64,000 nt of DNA, from assembly GCA_029207755.1 (NCBI GenBank), contig JARCOQ010000008.1, positions 30,478,521-30,542,520 of the forward strand, given 5' to 3'. Source of the DNA: Chamaea fasciata (Eukaryota > Chordata > Aves > Passeriformes > Sylviidae). The notes beneath the pieces were generated by a model, which saw only the letters and a program-made list of their open reading frames with translations, did no database searches and was not told the origin of the DNA. Shown one piece after another: positions 34,209-48,200 of the stretch; within the stretch, counting starts at the first letter, position 1; the number at the start of each line of letters is the position of its first letter. The position numbers and the translations under genes are program-made.

Positions 34209-34860
34209 GGTTTCATGGCCTTTTCCTTTCCAAACAATTCCTTGCACTTGGTTTGTTTATTGGTCTCTCATTTTTAATGATAAGTGAGAGTCCACCAGTG
34301 ATTTTACATGGCCCAGAGTATATTTTCCCAAACATACATCACTTCACACTTATTTACAATGAATGTAACCTGCAGACTTACATCATTCAGTCACTCAATA
34401 CTGAAGTTCCTTGTGAGTAAATCACCCTTCTGCTAGTGACACACTACACAAGAATATTTCTCTTTTAGACCTTCACTATGCACCTCAAAATGAACTTTCT
34501 TCTCAGTGGTACATGCAGGTGCTTTTACCAGTGAGAATTTTCTTCACTGAATAATTCATTTTAGTAGAAAAACGTCTTAACACAGTAAAAGTATCTATTT
34601 TAAATTTTGAGTTTCTGTTCTGAATGTTCTTCTTTTCTCTGGTCTATGCAGAAAAATTTGGTTCAATCATTTTTAAACAGCCCAAATATTGTGGTGAATG
34701 TTAGTTGGGTTCTCCAGACACTACTGAGATGAATAAAATAAAGAAACAACAAAATGTATTACTGTGACAAAGCAGTCACTTCTTATAAGTACTTTGCCAC
34801 TAATATTAGGAATGTATTTATGTAATTTTAGCTGTTGCTAAGGAAAAAAGAGTTCTGAAC

Positions 34861-34890
34861 TTTTTATTTATTTATTTATTTTTTTTTTTT
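34861..34890. repeat. (TTTA)n followed by a T run
   Basis: Four TTTA-type units grade into a T12 run. Confidence 0.85.
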
Positions 34891-37800
34891 AGAAAAGATT
34901 AAGCACTCTGTCTACATTTGATTCTCATTTCATCTTCTCCATATATTCTATTCCTTTCTTTGGAAGCCAGCCAGCAACTCAGCTCCATATAAAAACCTTC
35001 TTCCTTCCAGGCCTTTAAAAGTACTTGGTTTGACAAAAAAAAAAAAAAATCTTTATGGTGCCTGTTATACTGGTCATTCTGCGTCCCTCTTTCCTCTGCA
35101 TTGTCTGCTCAGGCTGTGTGTTTGGGTCACTGTTATGTGTTTGTACAGAGCTTGGCACAACACCATCCTACACTTGCACAGATGTTTAGGTACTGCATTG
35201 AAAAATATCAGTCACTGCAATAACTATTAATCCTTTTTGCTATAAATTATTTAATTCAAATAACGCAGCATTAAAATTACATGAATGTCAAATATAAATG
35301 GTTTAATTAAACCTTCATATTGTAAAGGCTTTAAGGTCTTAGGTAAAAACCCCAGACGTCAAAAGTCTTCCAAGTTTGGAGGGGATCTGTTTGAGTTTCT
35401 CTTGCAGAGCAAGATCAAAATTTAGAAATAGAATTTGATATTATCCTACTAGAATTCTGGATGCAGTTTTCAATCATTTTTTCAAAATGGTTCAACACAA
35501 GGAGCTGCACATGCAAACCTACAAACTTCTAATTGTTTTTAAGAAATACAGGCTTGAAACATTTCCCGCACCATTCTGCTCTGTCCCACATGGAATGACA
35601 GATCCAGAGATCCCACTCAAATGGCAGATTACTGCTGTAAATGTTCCCCTTCCTGGACCCAACCTCTCTGTGGGCAATTTTACATCAACATTTAAACAAT
35701 AACCCTTGAAAGGCCTGATAATTTTAAGTGAAATAATTGCTTAGAAATTTTGATCAGCCCACAATGTTCCACATGGAAAGAAAACACAAACTGGCCCAGA
35801 AAGATGGTATCCCCCATTGAATCTGAAATTTATAGTACGGCATAGTAAAAATCATTGTACATGCTCTCAACTGTTCAATATGTTCTCCATATGCTGTCAC
35901 TTGGTAAGACAAAAGAGAACCAGGTCACTTTCTTTACTTGTACAGCTTGTAAGAAGTACTGGTGATGATCCCATATTTATAAATCTTTGACTAGTTTGAA
36001 TCTATTCTCCAGATTTGGTCTCTGTACATCTCTGTCGATTTAGTTTTTTTACAGTTATGTTTTTAAAGCATGCCTCATTTATAAATCCCGCATTTATAAC
36101 CCTCTGTTCAGCTAAGCTGGGTTACATTTCCACTTTCGAATCCTGTGTGATCACTTTAAAAATGAATTAAAAAGAAAATAATTACTTTTTAAAGCATGTG
36201 TGTTTGGAATTCCCTTTGACTTTAGACTGTTTTTGAAGTAATATTTCTCACCAAAGACATAAAAAATTATGCACTTCTTTTCAGAAGTACATTCAATAAA
36301 TATTATATATGCATTTTTACTGAACAGTCAGTTTGCCATGTGAGTTTTGTGGACAAGAAGGATAAAAGCTCAGATTCAGAGCTCTTACAAGCCTTAAAAA
36401 TACACTTGCACTATATAAACAAATGTTTCAATATTACATGATAGTACACCTAGAAAAAATTTTAAAGATCAAAACCCAAGGAAAAATTTAAATAAAATAT
36501 GCCGATTTCTTAAATATACTTACAATTCCACATCTATAATAGCTGCAAAATATATAAGCAGGAAGAACTGAAAAAAGCACCGAAGTTGTAGTTAAAATTC
36601 TGGTTTTCTGAGTTACTATTTGAATTTATGATGTTCTTAACTTGTATTCTTCTAAATAGAAGTACCAGTGAGTTTAAAATATTCACTAAATATGTCTTCT
36701 TTCACAAATTTTTTTCACTTTTGAACCATTGAAATGAATAGAAAATAAAGAAAACTACCTTGATATAGTAAGAAGGCCAGGAAGACTATTTTAAAATATG
36801 CAGAGGAGACTCATTCTATCCAGTTTGCCCAGACTGCAGGTAGTGGGAAGTGCAGAGAATCCCCATGCAAGGTCTGAGAAGTTTCTAATTCACTGCTCCA
36901 TCATCCTTGCATCCTGCAGTTCCTCTCATTGGCAGGGAGCTCTGGAAGCCCTGGACCCTTATTGTGCTTTCTCTGCTGGGGACACTTCCATGAGAGAAGT
37001 CTGCTCCAGTGCAAAAAGCTCATAAAACCCCCACTGCATTAACCTCCTGAAGGTTACCCTCCCAAAGCACTGCTGGGAAAATCTCTGCAGCTTACAAGTG
37101 ATTCTGTCCAGCTGTGTGGAGAATCCGGGTTCAGCTTTCCCAATAAATGCACCATCACAGAGGTTTTCATCCTCTGGGATGGAGCCAGTTTATGAGAGCA
37201 GCTCAACAGCTCCTTTCCAGCCCTATTCCTCCTCGGCTTCTGCATCTCTCAAATAGTTGGACACTTAGGGACTCCTAAATACTGACAACAAACTGCAAAA
37301 GTGGGTTCGTGAAGAGGAACTTTGCCAACAGACCTACAGATGGTGTTAGGAGGACAAAAAATAATGGAAATCATTTTCTTTGTGGACATAAAGTAAACAA
37401 AAAATTTCACTCAGTTCTGAACACTCATCTTCAGCTGCTCTTCTCTCTGCAAAAACTCCACTACTTCAATCCCAGAAGATTGTTTGGAGAAGACAGAGAA
37501 TTTTGAGTTCAAAACTCTGCTCTGTTGCAAAACTCGGACCAAGAATTTTTAAAATTCTCGAAGTTTCCTAACACTTTTTTTTCCAAGGAGGTCTTAGACA
37601 ACATTAAACTTCAAAAACACTAAAACCAAACCCACAACCTTTTGTGTGTGTACACTAACATGACACAGATGCAACTGCTGGAAAAGTCAGCATTTTCCAA
37701 AGACACTCCACAGTGACCGTGGCTCATTTCTGTGCCAAGTGTACTGGGGTAAAGACTGGAACATCCCATAACTTAGCAGACACTGTTTTTCAGGAATGAA

Positions 37801-40622
37801 TGAGCTAGAAATAAGTTTCTTGTTGTACAATCATACTGCAGTGTTCACACAAGCTGGAGCATTTCCTAGTTCCTGCCTAATATCAAACAGCAACAATACA
37901 GATCAAAGATAATGCACCCAAATTTGATATTTACAGTGCCTCCCTGCCTAGAAAGAGGAAAAATGATATGATTGTGTATAAACAAGAGTTATGGCATTTT
38001 CAAGGATCAACTACCCATCTAGTCAACATGTGCACAGATATAAGTTTAATAGCCTCTTATTAAAAGATGCAATAAAATTTGAGAGTGTACTGGCAGTAAA
38101 TAGATTAAAGATCCATTAATCTATCTTCAGGAGAAAAAAAATTCATATGCAGGCATGATTAGATAGCTGGGTGTAGCACACTTATCCATGTATCATTTTC
38201 TAAGAACTGCAGTTGTTAGGTTTTAATCATGCACCAAACATACTTCCATTAAAATATCTGTTTTGTGTAAATGAACAGCAGGAAGCAATAAACACCCAGT
38301 CCAAACAGTGTTTTGATATCAAAATGTGGGTGACTGATAGTCGAAAAACACATTTGCCAGACTCTGCAAATAAACACCAAAATATGAACTGACAATTGGG
38401 AAGCAGAGACATTCGATAACTTTAATGTCTGTCAGCAGGATGCCTGATGTAGAAACCCAAATGAAGTGTTTGCTGGTGCTTAAGACAAATACTGTCTCAT
38501 CATCAGAGTATCAAGGTAGAGAAATACTCAGAAAAAAGATCAAAAGAAAGCAGGGGACTTAGGCTATAATCAGAGCACTAAAATCAATGTTGACGAGAAT
38601 TGAAGTTGGCTACAGTTCGAGTTCATGTGAGGCAGATGTTTATCATTTTGCCTTTCTCTCATTGGTGCTAAACAACAAAGCAAGAAGGGAAGCCAGAAGA
38701 AATAATCGGAGAAAAACCTGAAGAGAAATCTTCTCTGGCAGATCAGGTAAAAGACAAACTCTCCACATTGGGGCAAAAGTTCCAATCCTGTGGAAAGAAA
38801 GCTTGCTATGAGAAAAAAACACACCAGGCCGGGTTTCCATGCAGTGTGGAAGACTGACAACAGCACTTTTCCCTTGACTAAAGCAGGGAAAAGACACATT
38901 AAAAACTGCTTTGCTACCTACTGGTATGGGGATCTACTATCCAGACAGTGCAGGAATGCAAAAATATTTTTAACTCATCCCAAATCACATTCCATTCTGA
39001 GCTGTGACATGATCACCAGATTTGTTCCAAGGAGAACAATTCACATTACATAAACCAGTTCCTTAATGCTGTTGAGGGACTGTTCTCCTTAAGGGCATCA
39101 TGGTAGGAATACAATGCTCATATGGAATGAGAATTGTTTGGTTCAGTTTCAGCAATACCCTCTAAGAAGTGTTCCCTGCAGATCCCTTAGTAGAACTTGC
39201 CTTGAACACACTTATTGTGACCAACCTCATGCTCTGAGATTACTTTATATTTTCAATATTCACTTTATCGACTACATGAAGAATTGTTTTCCAGGTGCTA
39301 AAATTTCCCTCAGCAGTCTGAATTCCTTTGAGAACATATTTGTTTTTATTGACTTTCCATTCTGGTAACTTTCTAGCCTGGAAATTAATCTTTGTCATGT
39401 TAGCATGCGTGCCTTTGGCTACAGGTAAACCCTACCGTGTTTGGGAGGGATATCAGAGACTATAGATTTATATGGTGCCATCACAAAAATATGTAAATGG
39501 TGGTTTAAGGTCTCTGTAGAGACTGGCAACTTTCAAAAGAACCGGGTGAATGAAAAATAAATGTATATAATTAGTGCCCTAGATTTGCTAGACCGATCAT
39601 TTTGTATTCCTGCCTGCTTGAACCTCTGATGTGCAAAAGAACTTCCAAAGCCTTCTCCTGACAGCTCTGTGTCCTGCCAAGGGCTGGTCCTCTCTGACAC
39701 AAAGAGGGCCCCCCATTCTCACTGGCCCCAGGCTGCCACTCAGCCCTGGCAGGATTTGGCCCTAGGTGTGCCCACTCCTCTGCACTCTCCCATTTAACAG
39801 GGAAATGAAACTTCATACAGTGCTGTGCTAATACTGATTTGACCCCTTCACACTCCATATACAGTTAATTTAAAGTTTGAAACAGCTCTGACAGATATTT
39901 TATTGAACACATATAATTATGTTTTAAATTCTTCCATTGCAGTACATGTTCTCACTGGGGTCCCACAAATCATCTGATCAGTTCTGGGGTCATGATTAGG
40001 ATCTTTCACAGGAGTGGACTAAAATGCAGGGAGGAAAGAAAATGGCACACTTTTTTTTGCCAGCATATTAAAAACTACTTTCTTTCTCCGTTTTCCCATT
40101 TTTTATTTCTAAAAGTACATTTAAAGCCTGTGATTCTCACTAGAGAAAAACAAATATGAAAACCCTATCTTCAGATTTAGTGCATATGAAACTAAAAGTT
40201 TACTATATTTGAACTAAAACCAGGAAATCCATTAGTATTAGTGGTACCAGCTGTTCTTTGTATTAGGCCAAACTCTGCAAGGGGGACACTGAAAGTCCTG
40301 CACTTCGAGGTCAACACAGAATGGATAACTTTTATTTTAAGTGAGAGAAAGAAAGAATAAAGAGACGTCTCAGAGAAACGAAGTGCTGGGTTTATAACTC
40401 TTTCTGTAAGGGCAGCCATTTTTAATGGATTTGAAGAACTCGTGGAGCAGGACTGCAGAACTGCTTTTGGGAATTATGCTGGCTCTGTGTCTTAGTTGAC
40501 TTCCTTCTACATTACAAGGACATCTGAGAAAAGCAGGAAAACCTTGCAATGTTCTAAATGTTATCATTCTTTCATACACTATGCTCTCTTTGTCCTACAT
40601 GTTATTTTAACAAAGGGTGGTG

Positions 40623-40631
40623 TTTTTTTTT

Positions 40632-40663
<32 letters not shown>
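40623..40663. repeat. T9-GG-T30 homopolymer tract
   Basis: Nine T, two G and then 30 T followed by cccc. The long pure run should be length-variable and prone to sequencing error. Confidence 0.9.
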
Positions 40664-41703
40664 CCCCGCTGAAGAAAGAATAAAAACCCTGATAGAGAGC
40701 AATTACCTCTGAAGAAGCACCAACTGAAGAAGCCAGCAATCCCACCTTCCATTAGGAAGGCAACACACAGAAAAAGCTGGCAGTCAAAAACCTGTGCCTG
40801 TTCCAGTGACTATTTCTGTGACTTGCAAATTCAGTCTGAGAAACGAAACTCATCTTTTCAGAGTTTGTATTCAATGTCCTACTTTAACAGGTACAAGTAA
40901 GTAGTGGCTACAGACTTTGAGCCCTGAAGAACTAGGAATTGGATTTAGTGTACTAATTCAAACTTGGCTCTTCTAATTTGTTTTCTTCTCCACTGATATG
41001 TTGAAAAAACTCAACTGATACATTGCAAGAAAGATCAAAGTCACTTCACTTCCCATTTGCTTTAAATGTCTGCTACTAAATGGTGCTGATAAGTAGAGAT
41101 GCAGCCTAAAGCAGCATTCAGATGGCTAAAAGTTTGTGTTACCTCCAGAAGCTTGCACTGTGGTGTCTTAATTTACATTTTGCAGCAAGAGTTTCCAATT
41201 CTATACACTTAATAAATGTGCAGGAGTAAAAGTTACAGAAGGGAAGGAAAATCTTGGCATCCAGCTTTATAACTTGGACAGCACAGTGATAAATAGTATC
41301 TTCTATTTTCTGCGACTTGAATATTACACTGATTCTCCAGAAGTCCCTCCTCATAAATAAATAAATAGTTGAAATAAACACTCTTGGTGTTATTTTGTAC
41401 CAAAAAATTCCTGATGATTCAGGGCATGTCTACATGTGCTTGACACATTTCACATGTGTAATTTACGCAGCTCCCACGGTACTGGGGCAGAACACATACA
41501 TGTGTTTCGCACATGGACTGTGCGGTCCCTATTAGCTATGGTCCACCTGGGTACACCCTGTGGGCAGGCTCAGTGAATGGTTGTTTGCTGAGTCTTCAAG
41601 CATGGAAACAGTGCAAAATCCTCCAGGAGACATAATTCCTAGAGACTGTGGAGGAAACCTCTAAGCAGAGTACCTGGAGGTAACTTTACCTTGCATCTGT
41701 GTC

Positions 41704-41728
41704 GGTGTGTGTGTGTCTGAGTGTGTGT
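41704..41728. repeat. Short (GT)n microsatellite
   Basis: Two GT blocks at about 41705-41716 and 41721-41728 are separated by ctga. Confidence 0.85.
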
Positions 41729-41913
41729 TTCAGATGCTCTGTAAGCATCACTTCCCCAAGAGTCCTTTTCTGGCAACATGTTCACTCTTCAAACTATAAT
41801 TGATTAATGGGTGGGCAATTGCCAGAGGTCATCTGAACAGAAGGAGGGGGGAGAGCCTGCCCTGTGAGTCCCAGAGTGCAAACAGGTTTTGCTCTGAGAA
41901 GGAGCAAAATGTT

Positions 41914-42290
41914 TTATCATAGGACAGAAAGGACTCTGAGAGCATTTCTGAACCTTTCCCCACCCTAAGGGAAGATCAGTGACCCTTTTGCAATTCTTAA
42001 TGATGTTTGTCTAGCCTGCTTTTAGAGATCTCCCACAAGGGAAAACCCAGCCTTCATGGGACTTGTAATCGTTAGTGTTGCAAAGGTTTTGCTGACACCT
42101 ACCTATATAACTAAAATATAAATCCATTTGTGCATGTCTTGTGCGTGATGGACGTGGAAAACCCATTAGTTGCATCTGAGACTTGAAGATTGTACTTCCT
42201 GTCACTTGTTCAGTCTTCCTTTCAGATTAAACCACCTCAGACCTTTCTAGACTGTGCTTTTCTGCTTCTCACTAGAAGTTATATGAATAA
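41914..42290 (-). mobile_element. Ancient CR1-type LINE 3' end
   Basis: The plus strand begins with tatcataggacagaaaggact, the antisense view of a CR1 3' terminus ('ctatgat' repeats preceded by 'ggtcccttcc'). It continues with gatgtttgtctagcctgctt and ttagagatctccca, which parallel 'gatgtttgtctaacctgctcttaaaaatctcca' of archosaur/turtle CR1. Further right, cagtcttcctttcagattaa then acca and cctttctagac parallel 'cagtcttctcttttccagactaaaca' and 'ttttctagacc'. The element lies on the minus strand with its 3' end at about 41914. It is heavily mutated and non-functional. Consensus words are recalled, not searched. Confidence 0.75.
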
Positions 42291-42299
42291 CTCATTTAT

Positions 42300-45200
42300 T
42301 CTGATTTGTTATGAGAACATCACAGAAGCCATGTAAAAAGTGTCACTAGAATTAAAGTATATGATAATAACAATCTCTCCTCTACGCACAGAGGCTGTTG
42401 TCCTGTCACAGAAAGCAGCTGCCTTGTGATATGTCATGCAATATATTCTATGTGCTACATAGGATCCTATTCATTGTGCTGTATTCCAAGTTCTTCCCTG
42501 AAATATATGTTTGAAGCAGGATTTTGTTCCAGCATTATTCCAGGAATTCATGTTAATTTGGCTGGACTATAATGCCCCAGACTCTTCTTTTAGGGGAAGG
42601 GGTTATAAGCAGGTCACAGGCTGTTTTGTTATATATTTTGCTTGCAGTAAAACACTTGCACTGTGTTTTCCATGATGTTCTCACAAGGAAGCTAAGGAAC
42701 AAGATAAACAAATCTGCAGGATTTTAGAAATTTAAATTTATAGGAATGCTCCTCTTGTACTTAGTGTATGTGTCATAAGGACTACTCCTGATTTAAGATT
42801 TTCTAAGGTGTAATTGTCACTTCTGTAGGGCAAATACATTCTGTACTTGGGGTGCAACTAATTTAAGTATTGTTTAGGGGCTAATATAAATATAGTAACT
42901 AATATAAATATTAGGAACTAATATAAAATACTAAACTAAGAATTGTTTAGGAAGTCTCAAAACAAATCAATTCTAACTCATTTGCAGCATCTGGAGCCAT
43001 AGTTATAAATGCCTTCTTAGATTTTTTTTGTAAGAGACATTTCCATCAGGTGTAGGGATAAAACACTACCACAACACATCTCTCCACAGAGGAGATAAGA
43101 AACATGAAACTATTAGAAGAGCAAAAATTCCCATCAATTAACAGGTTCTAAATGAGGAAAAAATTTTGAAGAAGTGAAACAAAATGGATTTATTTGGTAA
43201 TATTCATTGTTTCATCATCTATTTGTGTCTTTTCTGTTACAAAGCACTTGGAAAATATTTCCAGCCTGTGTTCCAAGATAAGCTCTTTGTAAGGACTTAT
43301 GATGATAATCCACCTAAGGATGTAAATTACTGGGGAGAACAGGAGAGAATTCTAACAGATTTCAGACTCAGTATGTTTGGCAGACTTATAAATAAGGCCT
43401 GTAATTTCTATGCACTTCTCCAACTTTCTTCTAAGCTTAGCTAATAATAATGTAATCTGTGATTTGAATGTCATGGCATCCTTCTCCAAGGCCAGTATGT
43501 CCTTTAGTAAGAGAGGTAAGCTGATTAAATCCTACACCTGAAGGAAAATAAAGATACAAACTTGTGAAGAGATTCAAGGACTGTAAGCTCTGCAATGAAA
43601 ATATTAAACACTAGACAACACTATCTAACAGCTTTGGCAAGATATTGTCTATGCCAATAGGAATGTTTCTTCAGGTGAAATTTTTATTATCTTTCCACAG
43701 TCAGTAACCTCGGTTAGTCCTGGACTGTTTTTAGTACTGGTGACTTTTTCTTATAAATTGCAACTGTTGCTCTGGCAAATTGACCTATGTGATTTACTTG
43801 AAACAACTGGCCTACAATAGAATGGCAGTTCGATAAACTTCACAAATAACTATGGAGATCTTTGATTTCTTTTCTTGAATTTGGAAGCCAAATGTGATTC
43901 CTGTGAGTGAAGAGGGAACAAGTTATAAATATAGGGTTTTGCTTTCAAGACTTCTGAGCCACACTATACAGCCCTTAATATTACCAGTCATTCAAGAATA
44001 AATATGGGGAGAAATTATCTTCAGATGATTTGCATCACAGTCACCACTAAACTGAGGTTAGGTATATTCAGGAAAAAGAGTCCAGGTACTACTTGCCTAT
44101 ATTTTTTTTAACTTAAAACTAATTAAAAAATTTATACCAACTAAGAAATCACCTATGTGATCACTAAAACACATTTTCTATACAAGTTGTTTCACTTAGA
44201 CCATTCAGAAAATCCTATCTTGCAGGTGTTGCAGTGTTCCAAAAACCAAAAAGGCTCCTTATCTTGGCCCAGAAACTTTAAGTCTGGAAGGGATTTTACT
44301 AATCATTTCCTCTGGTTTTGAGAGAAATACTGTATAAGGTCTCTTATTCCCTTCTTGAGCTTCATAACTTCTTTGTACCGATTTTTTTTTTTTTTGAAAG
44401 ATCCTCAGTTTGGATCTAAAGAGGGATAAATTGGGAAGTGCTTTTAATTCTAAACTGCATTTCTAGAGTTTCTTCATTTCAGAAACTGACCTTGCTGTGT
44501 AGTTTTTTGCAGTGCAGTTATACAACAAGGAATAACTGTCCATAATAAAACCCCCAATCTTTTGAAATAAGTTCTCTTAACCTATTTCACTTTTTTTGGA
44601 AGCATCCCCATCTTCACAGTAAATTGTATAAAGACCTTCTGAGTTTACAGTACATTGTAAACAGACCTTCCCAGTCTCAGTATTTGTCACCATAAAGAAT
44701 AGATCTATCTGAAAGTGAAAGATGGGGTACAGATAGTGGGGATAATCAGTGAAGAAAAGCTCTTTTAGTCTTTGTAGGTTATGGAAGAGTCATTAAAGCT
44801 GTAGCACAAGTTTGGGAACATTAGGTGTCACCTGCCAAAACATTGCTGAAAAAGTTTATCATGACAAACTCCTGGAGTAATGGGATAAATTGAGGTTAGT
44901 TTTACAGAAAATTTGGTCTAATTCCTCTGGAAAAAGACTCCAAATGCAAGAATATTAAGAGGGCTGTACTGAAAGGTACTTATAGATGTTATCAAATGGA
45001 TCTTTATAAACAATTATGGATTTACTGAAAAATCATGAGTAATACTCTTTCAAATCCAGCTGAAGAAACAGCTACATGCTCACTTCCGTACTGATAGTTC
45101 AAACAAAACTTTTGGTGTTGTGTTGCATGATAAAGACACGTACCTAATCCCCTGAAAAAATTGCTGAAAGACTGGTGAGGAGGCTGGTGAATCCATTCTT

Positions 45201-48200
45201 TTTAACTGCAACTATCTGAGCGTGTGGGAGAAAGTGAGTCAGAAATAGCCAGCAAGACAAGTAGGTTCAAGGATTGTCAGGGGAAGAAACAGGGAGACAG
45301 GGCTCCTTGGACCGTGAATTATTCAGAAATGTAGGTTTACTGGTTTCTGATCAAGCAAAATTGCCTTCTGCTTATGGTCCTTTTGCAATCTGGAAGAGAA
45401 AATTTTGACACTATCCCTGTAAATAAAGAAGACTGCAAGAAAGATGGGTGGGTTTTCTTCATTGTTTGCAAGGGAAGAATCCTGTTTCCCCATTTCAGTA
45501 GTGATTTGCTGGGAGGAAGATGATGTTACAGAGAACTTCCTACCCACTTTCTCTCAGCCTATCATTTTGTGACTGAGACCACAAAGAAGCAAGGAATCCT
45601 GTTATCTTGCAGCTTTAATGCTGGGTCGTGAAAAGCTAATTTGAGAACTGCAGAGACAGCATGTGCCTTTCCAAGAGAGCTTGATATTGTGGTGGGCACA
45701 ATACACCAGATAAAAGTGCTGGTATAATGCTTTGGGTGCCAAGCCATCCTGCTGCCTCTGCCCTTCAAGGAGACATTAGTGGTGCTTGCCTGTGTTGAAT
45801 TTTACTGGGAGTCTTTCAGCAACTTCACTTCTAATATGATTCAGATGATGCCTAGAGTTATCTCAAGATCTGGGTTTTTTGCTTGGTTGGCATTTGGAGT
45901 AAGAACTTCCAGTACAGGCTTTGCAATAGACGGTTCAGATAAACTGAGGTGTCAGCAACTTACTAACAGGTCTTTGCTCTGCATTTTACACAAATTTACA
46001 GGCTTCATTTCTGCACCTGGCTTGCTGCTGTCAACCCTTCTCTCTTCTCTTTCTCCTCAATAATGTCTCTTGCTGGTCTGTGTAACCGTGGGCAAGCAAC
46101 AGATGCCTTACTACCTGTTAACAAGAGCTAGCAAATGACATATTTTCCAAGTGAAGTCGGTGGAAATCCCCTGTCAGCTGTGAATTGTACTATTTAAATT
46201 ATACTGCTGTGCTGACAGATTCAGATTTGCTACTAACCATGATTGCAAGAAAAATCCAGGTATGGCAGAAAATTATTTCTTACAAGCAAAGCTTTACCTT
46301 GGAACAACTATAGAGGAAGGCTTTTGGCTCTGTAAGTTACAGATTTCAGTGGCATTCCACTTAATCTTTATGATTATCCATTTGCAGAAACTGTGAGTGG
46401 GTTCAGACTTTCCACACTGCCCATGAACTAATCAGAGGAAGTTCTCATGGCTTGTGTTTTGGCCTCTGGTTTTCCTTTATGGGTTTTTATGTAATGATTA
46501 GGCATCAGGTTCTTCTCACGTGTCTGGATATTTCTCCCCAGGTCAAAGGCCAGCCCAGTAGAGGGTGGTTGCTGCTCATGGAGGGTGGCAGGGCCTGGGA
46601 AAGCAGGCTCTGGGAAACCAATTTGGCATCCGCAGCCTGGGGTGTTGAAACAGAAGTCATCAGCCTGAGTGGTTAACAGGCAACTGTTCCAACCCACTGG
46701 CTTTGGGGCAGGAGACAAGATATTCCTCTACAGAAAACCACGTTAGGCTGGGAGATGTGTCTATCCAGCACTTCACCGTCAGCTCATGGGTACATAATAT
46801 CTTTAGGCCCTCTCTGCACATATCAGAGGAGGAGGAGGCTGCCTAGCAGGGCCAAAAGGTGGGGATGAAGGAGGGACTTAAGGGGAGATTGTGGGTGCTG
46901 TTATGTTAAGTTTGGTCCTGGAAGGCCTGTGGTTAAAATGCAGTGTGAGATTGGAAGTCTTTTCCAGCTGTATTATCCTGACCCTCACACCAACATGCTT
47001 GATCCCAGTTTGCCCACTGACTTTAGTGTTTTTGGAGCCCTCAGGCTACCTTGGCTGTCGTGGCTGCCTGGGGAGAAAGGCAGCACCACGCCAACCTCAG
47101 AGCCTGGCGCACTGGCTGCCAAATTTTCTTTCCCAATACAGTGAGCGTGGAGTGGGAAAAAATAAAATTTGTGCTTAGCCTGTTCATGCACAGTTGGGGT
47201 GTCCTGAGTGCTGCTTGCTGTTGGGAGTGCAGAGCCAGGCTCTGGCAGCTGCAGACTCTTGGTGGTCTGAGTTGCTCATTACCCTCCCGAACTCCAGTGC
47301 AATAGCAGCCTCTTAATCTTGGGCGCTGCAGTTGGCAGTTGGAATAGGGCCCTTATATCCTGCAGCTTAAGCAAAGACTGTAAGAATGAAAAGTGGTACA
47401 AAGTAATCCACAAAGAGGGAATAGGAACAAATATTTGGGAATCAATCTTCTTTTATTTCGTAAGCAGTATCCAGTAACCAAGAAGGGCTCAGTAGAAACT
47501 GACCGTGGAAGCACTGGAGAAATGCTTAGTACTTGATCATAATTTAATTAGATCTCAATAGCTCCTAGGAAAAAAAAATTCTCTAAACCTGCATATATTT
47601 AAGATAAGCCTTTTCTTTCATTTGTAATCCACAAACTGACAAGGAATTTAGGTCCCTTCCCCCTTCTCAGGCTCCATCCTCTTTTTATTTTGTTCTCCAT
47701 GTTACAGAACTTGAATTTTTTTCCCCGCAGTACTTTTCTTTGACCTCATTCCCCCCTCCAAGTAACTCTATCCTGTGCTGCTATGTTCATGCCCAGCCAG
47801 AGCTTTACAGATGGCTTAATTATTTTCTTTTCTCAAAGAAAATTCAATCTGATCCCCAATACGCATAGGATAAAATAAAATGAATCAGCTGGGAAGCTGC
47901 ATTATGAAGGGGGAGGGGTAAAAGAGGTTATGTAAAATTTCGTGTCGCTGTCAGACTGTTTTCATAGAATTTGTGTTTGAGATTAAATTAAATCTCTAAA
48001 ACTGCTTTGATAGCTTCATACTCAGGGTGAAATGAAGCAGATGCATTTTACCCCAACACCATGCTTCTCATCTCCCCTTGCAGAGAGAGAATGAGCTGCT
48101 TTGTGGAACAGTTCTATATACTTACAGTATTAAGCAATTCTTCTTTTCCCCTGGCATTGGTATTCTTTTATTCAATTTATCTGTACTATATCTTGGATAA

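Larger units (their letters stand above)
34215..41910. other. Gene-free AT-rich stretch with homopolymers
   Basis: No gene is recognised. Simple repeats are a (TTTA)n/T-rich run at 34861-34890, A15 at 35035-35049 and T30 at 40634-40663. A slightly GC-richer patch at about 39640-39790 has an open minus-strand frame without family features. The rest appears to be unique or too diverged to name. Confidence 0.6.

Noticed and set aside
44270..44330. Possible CR1 3' end (agtctggaagggattttact...)
   Set aside because: Only one short word resembles the antisense CR1 end; the following words do not match in order.
46140..46190. Further fragment of the cattgaagtc palindromic family (gtgaagtcggtggaaatccc)
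   Set aside because: Only a single short arm resembles it and no paired arm exists.
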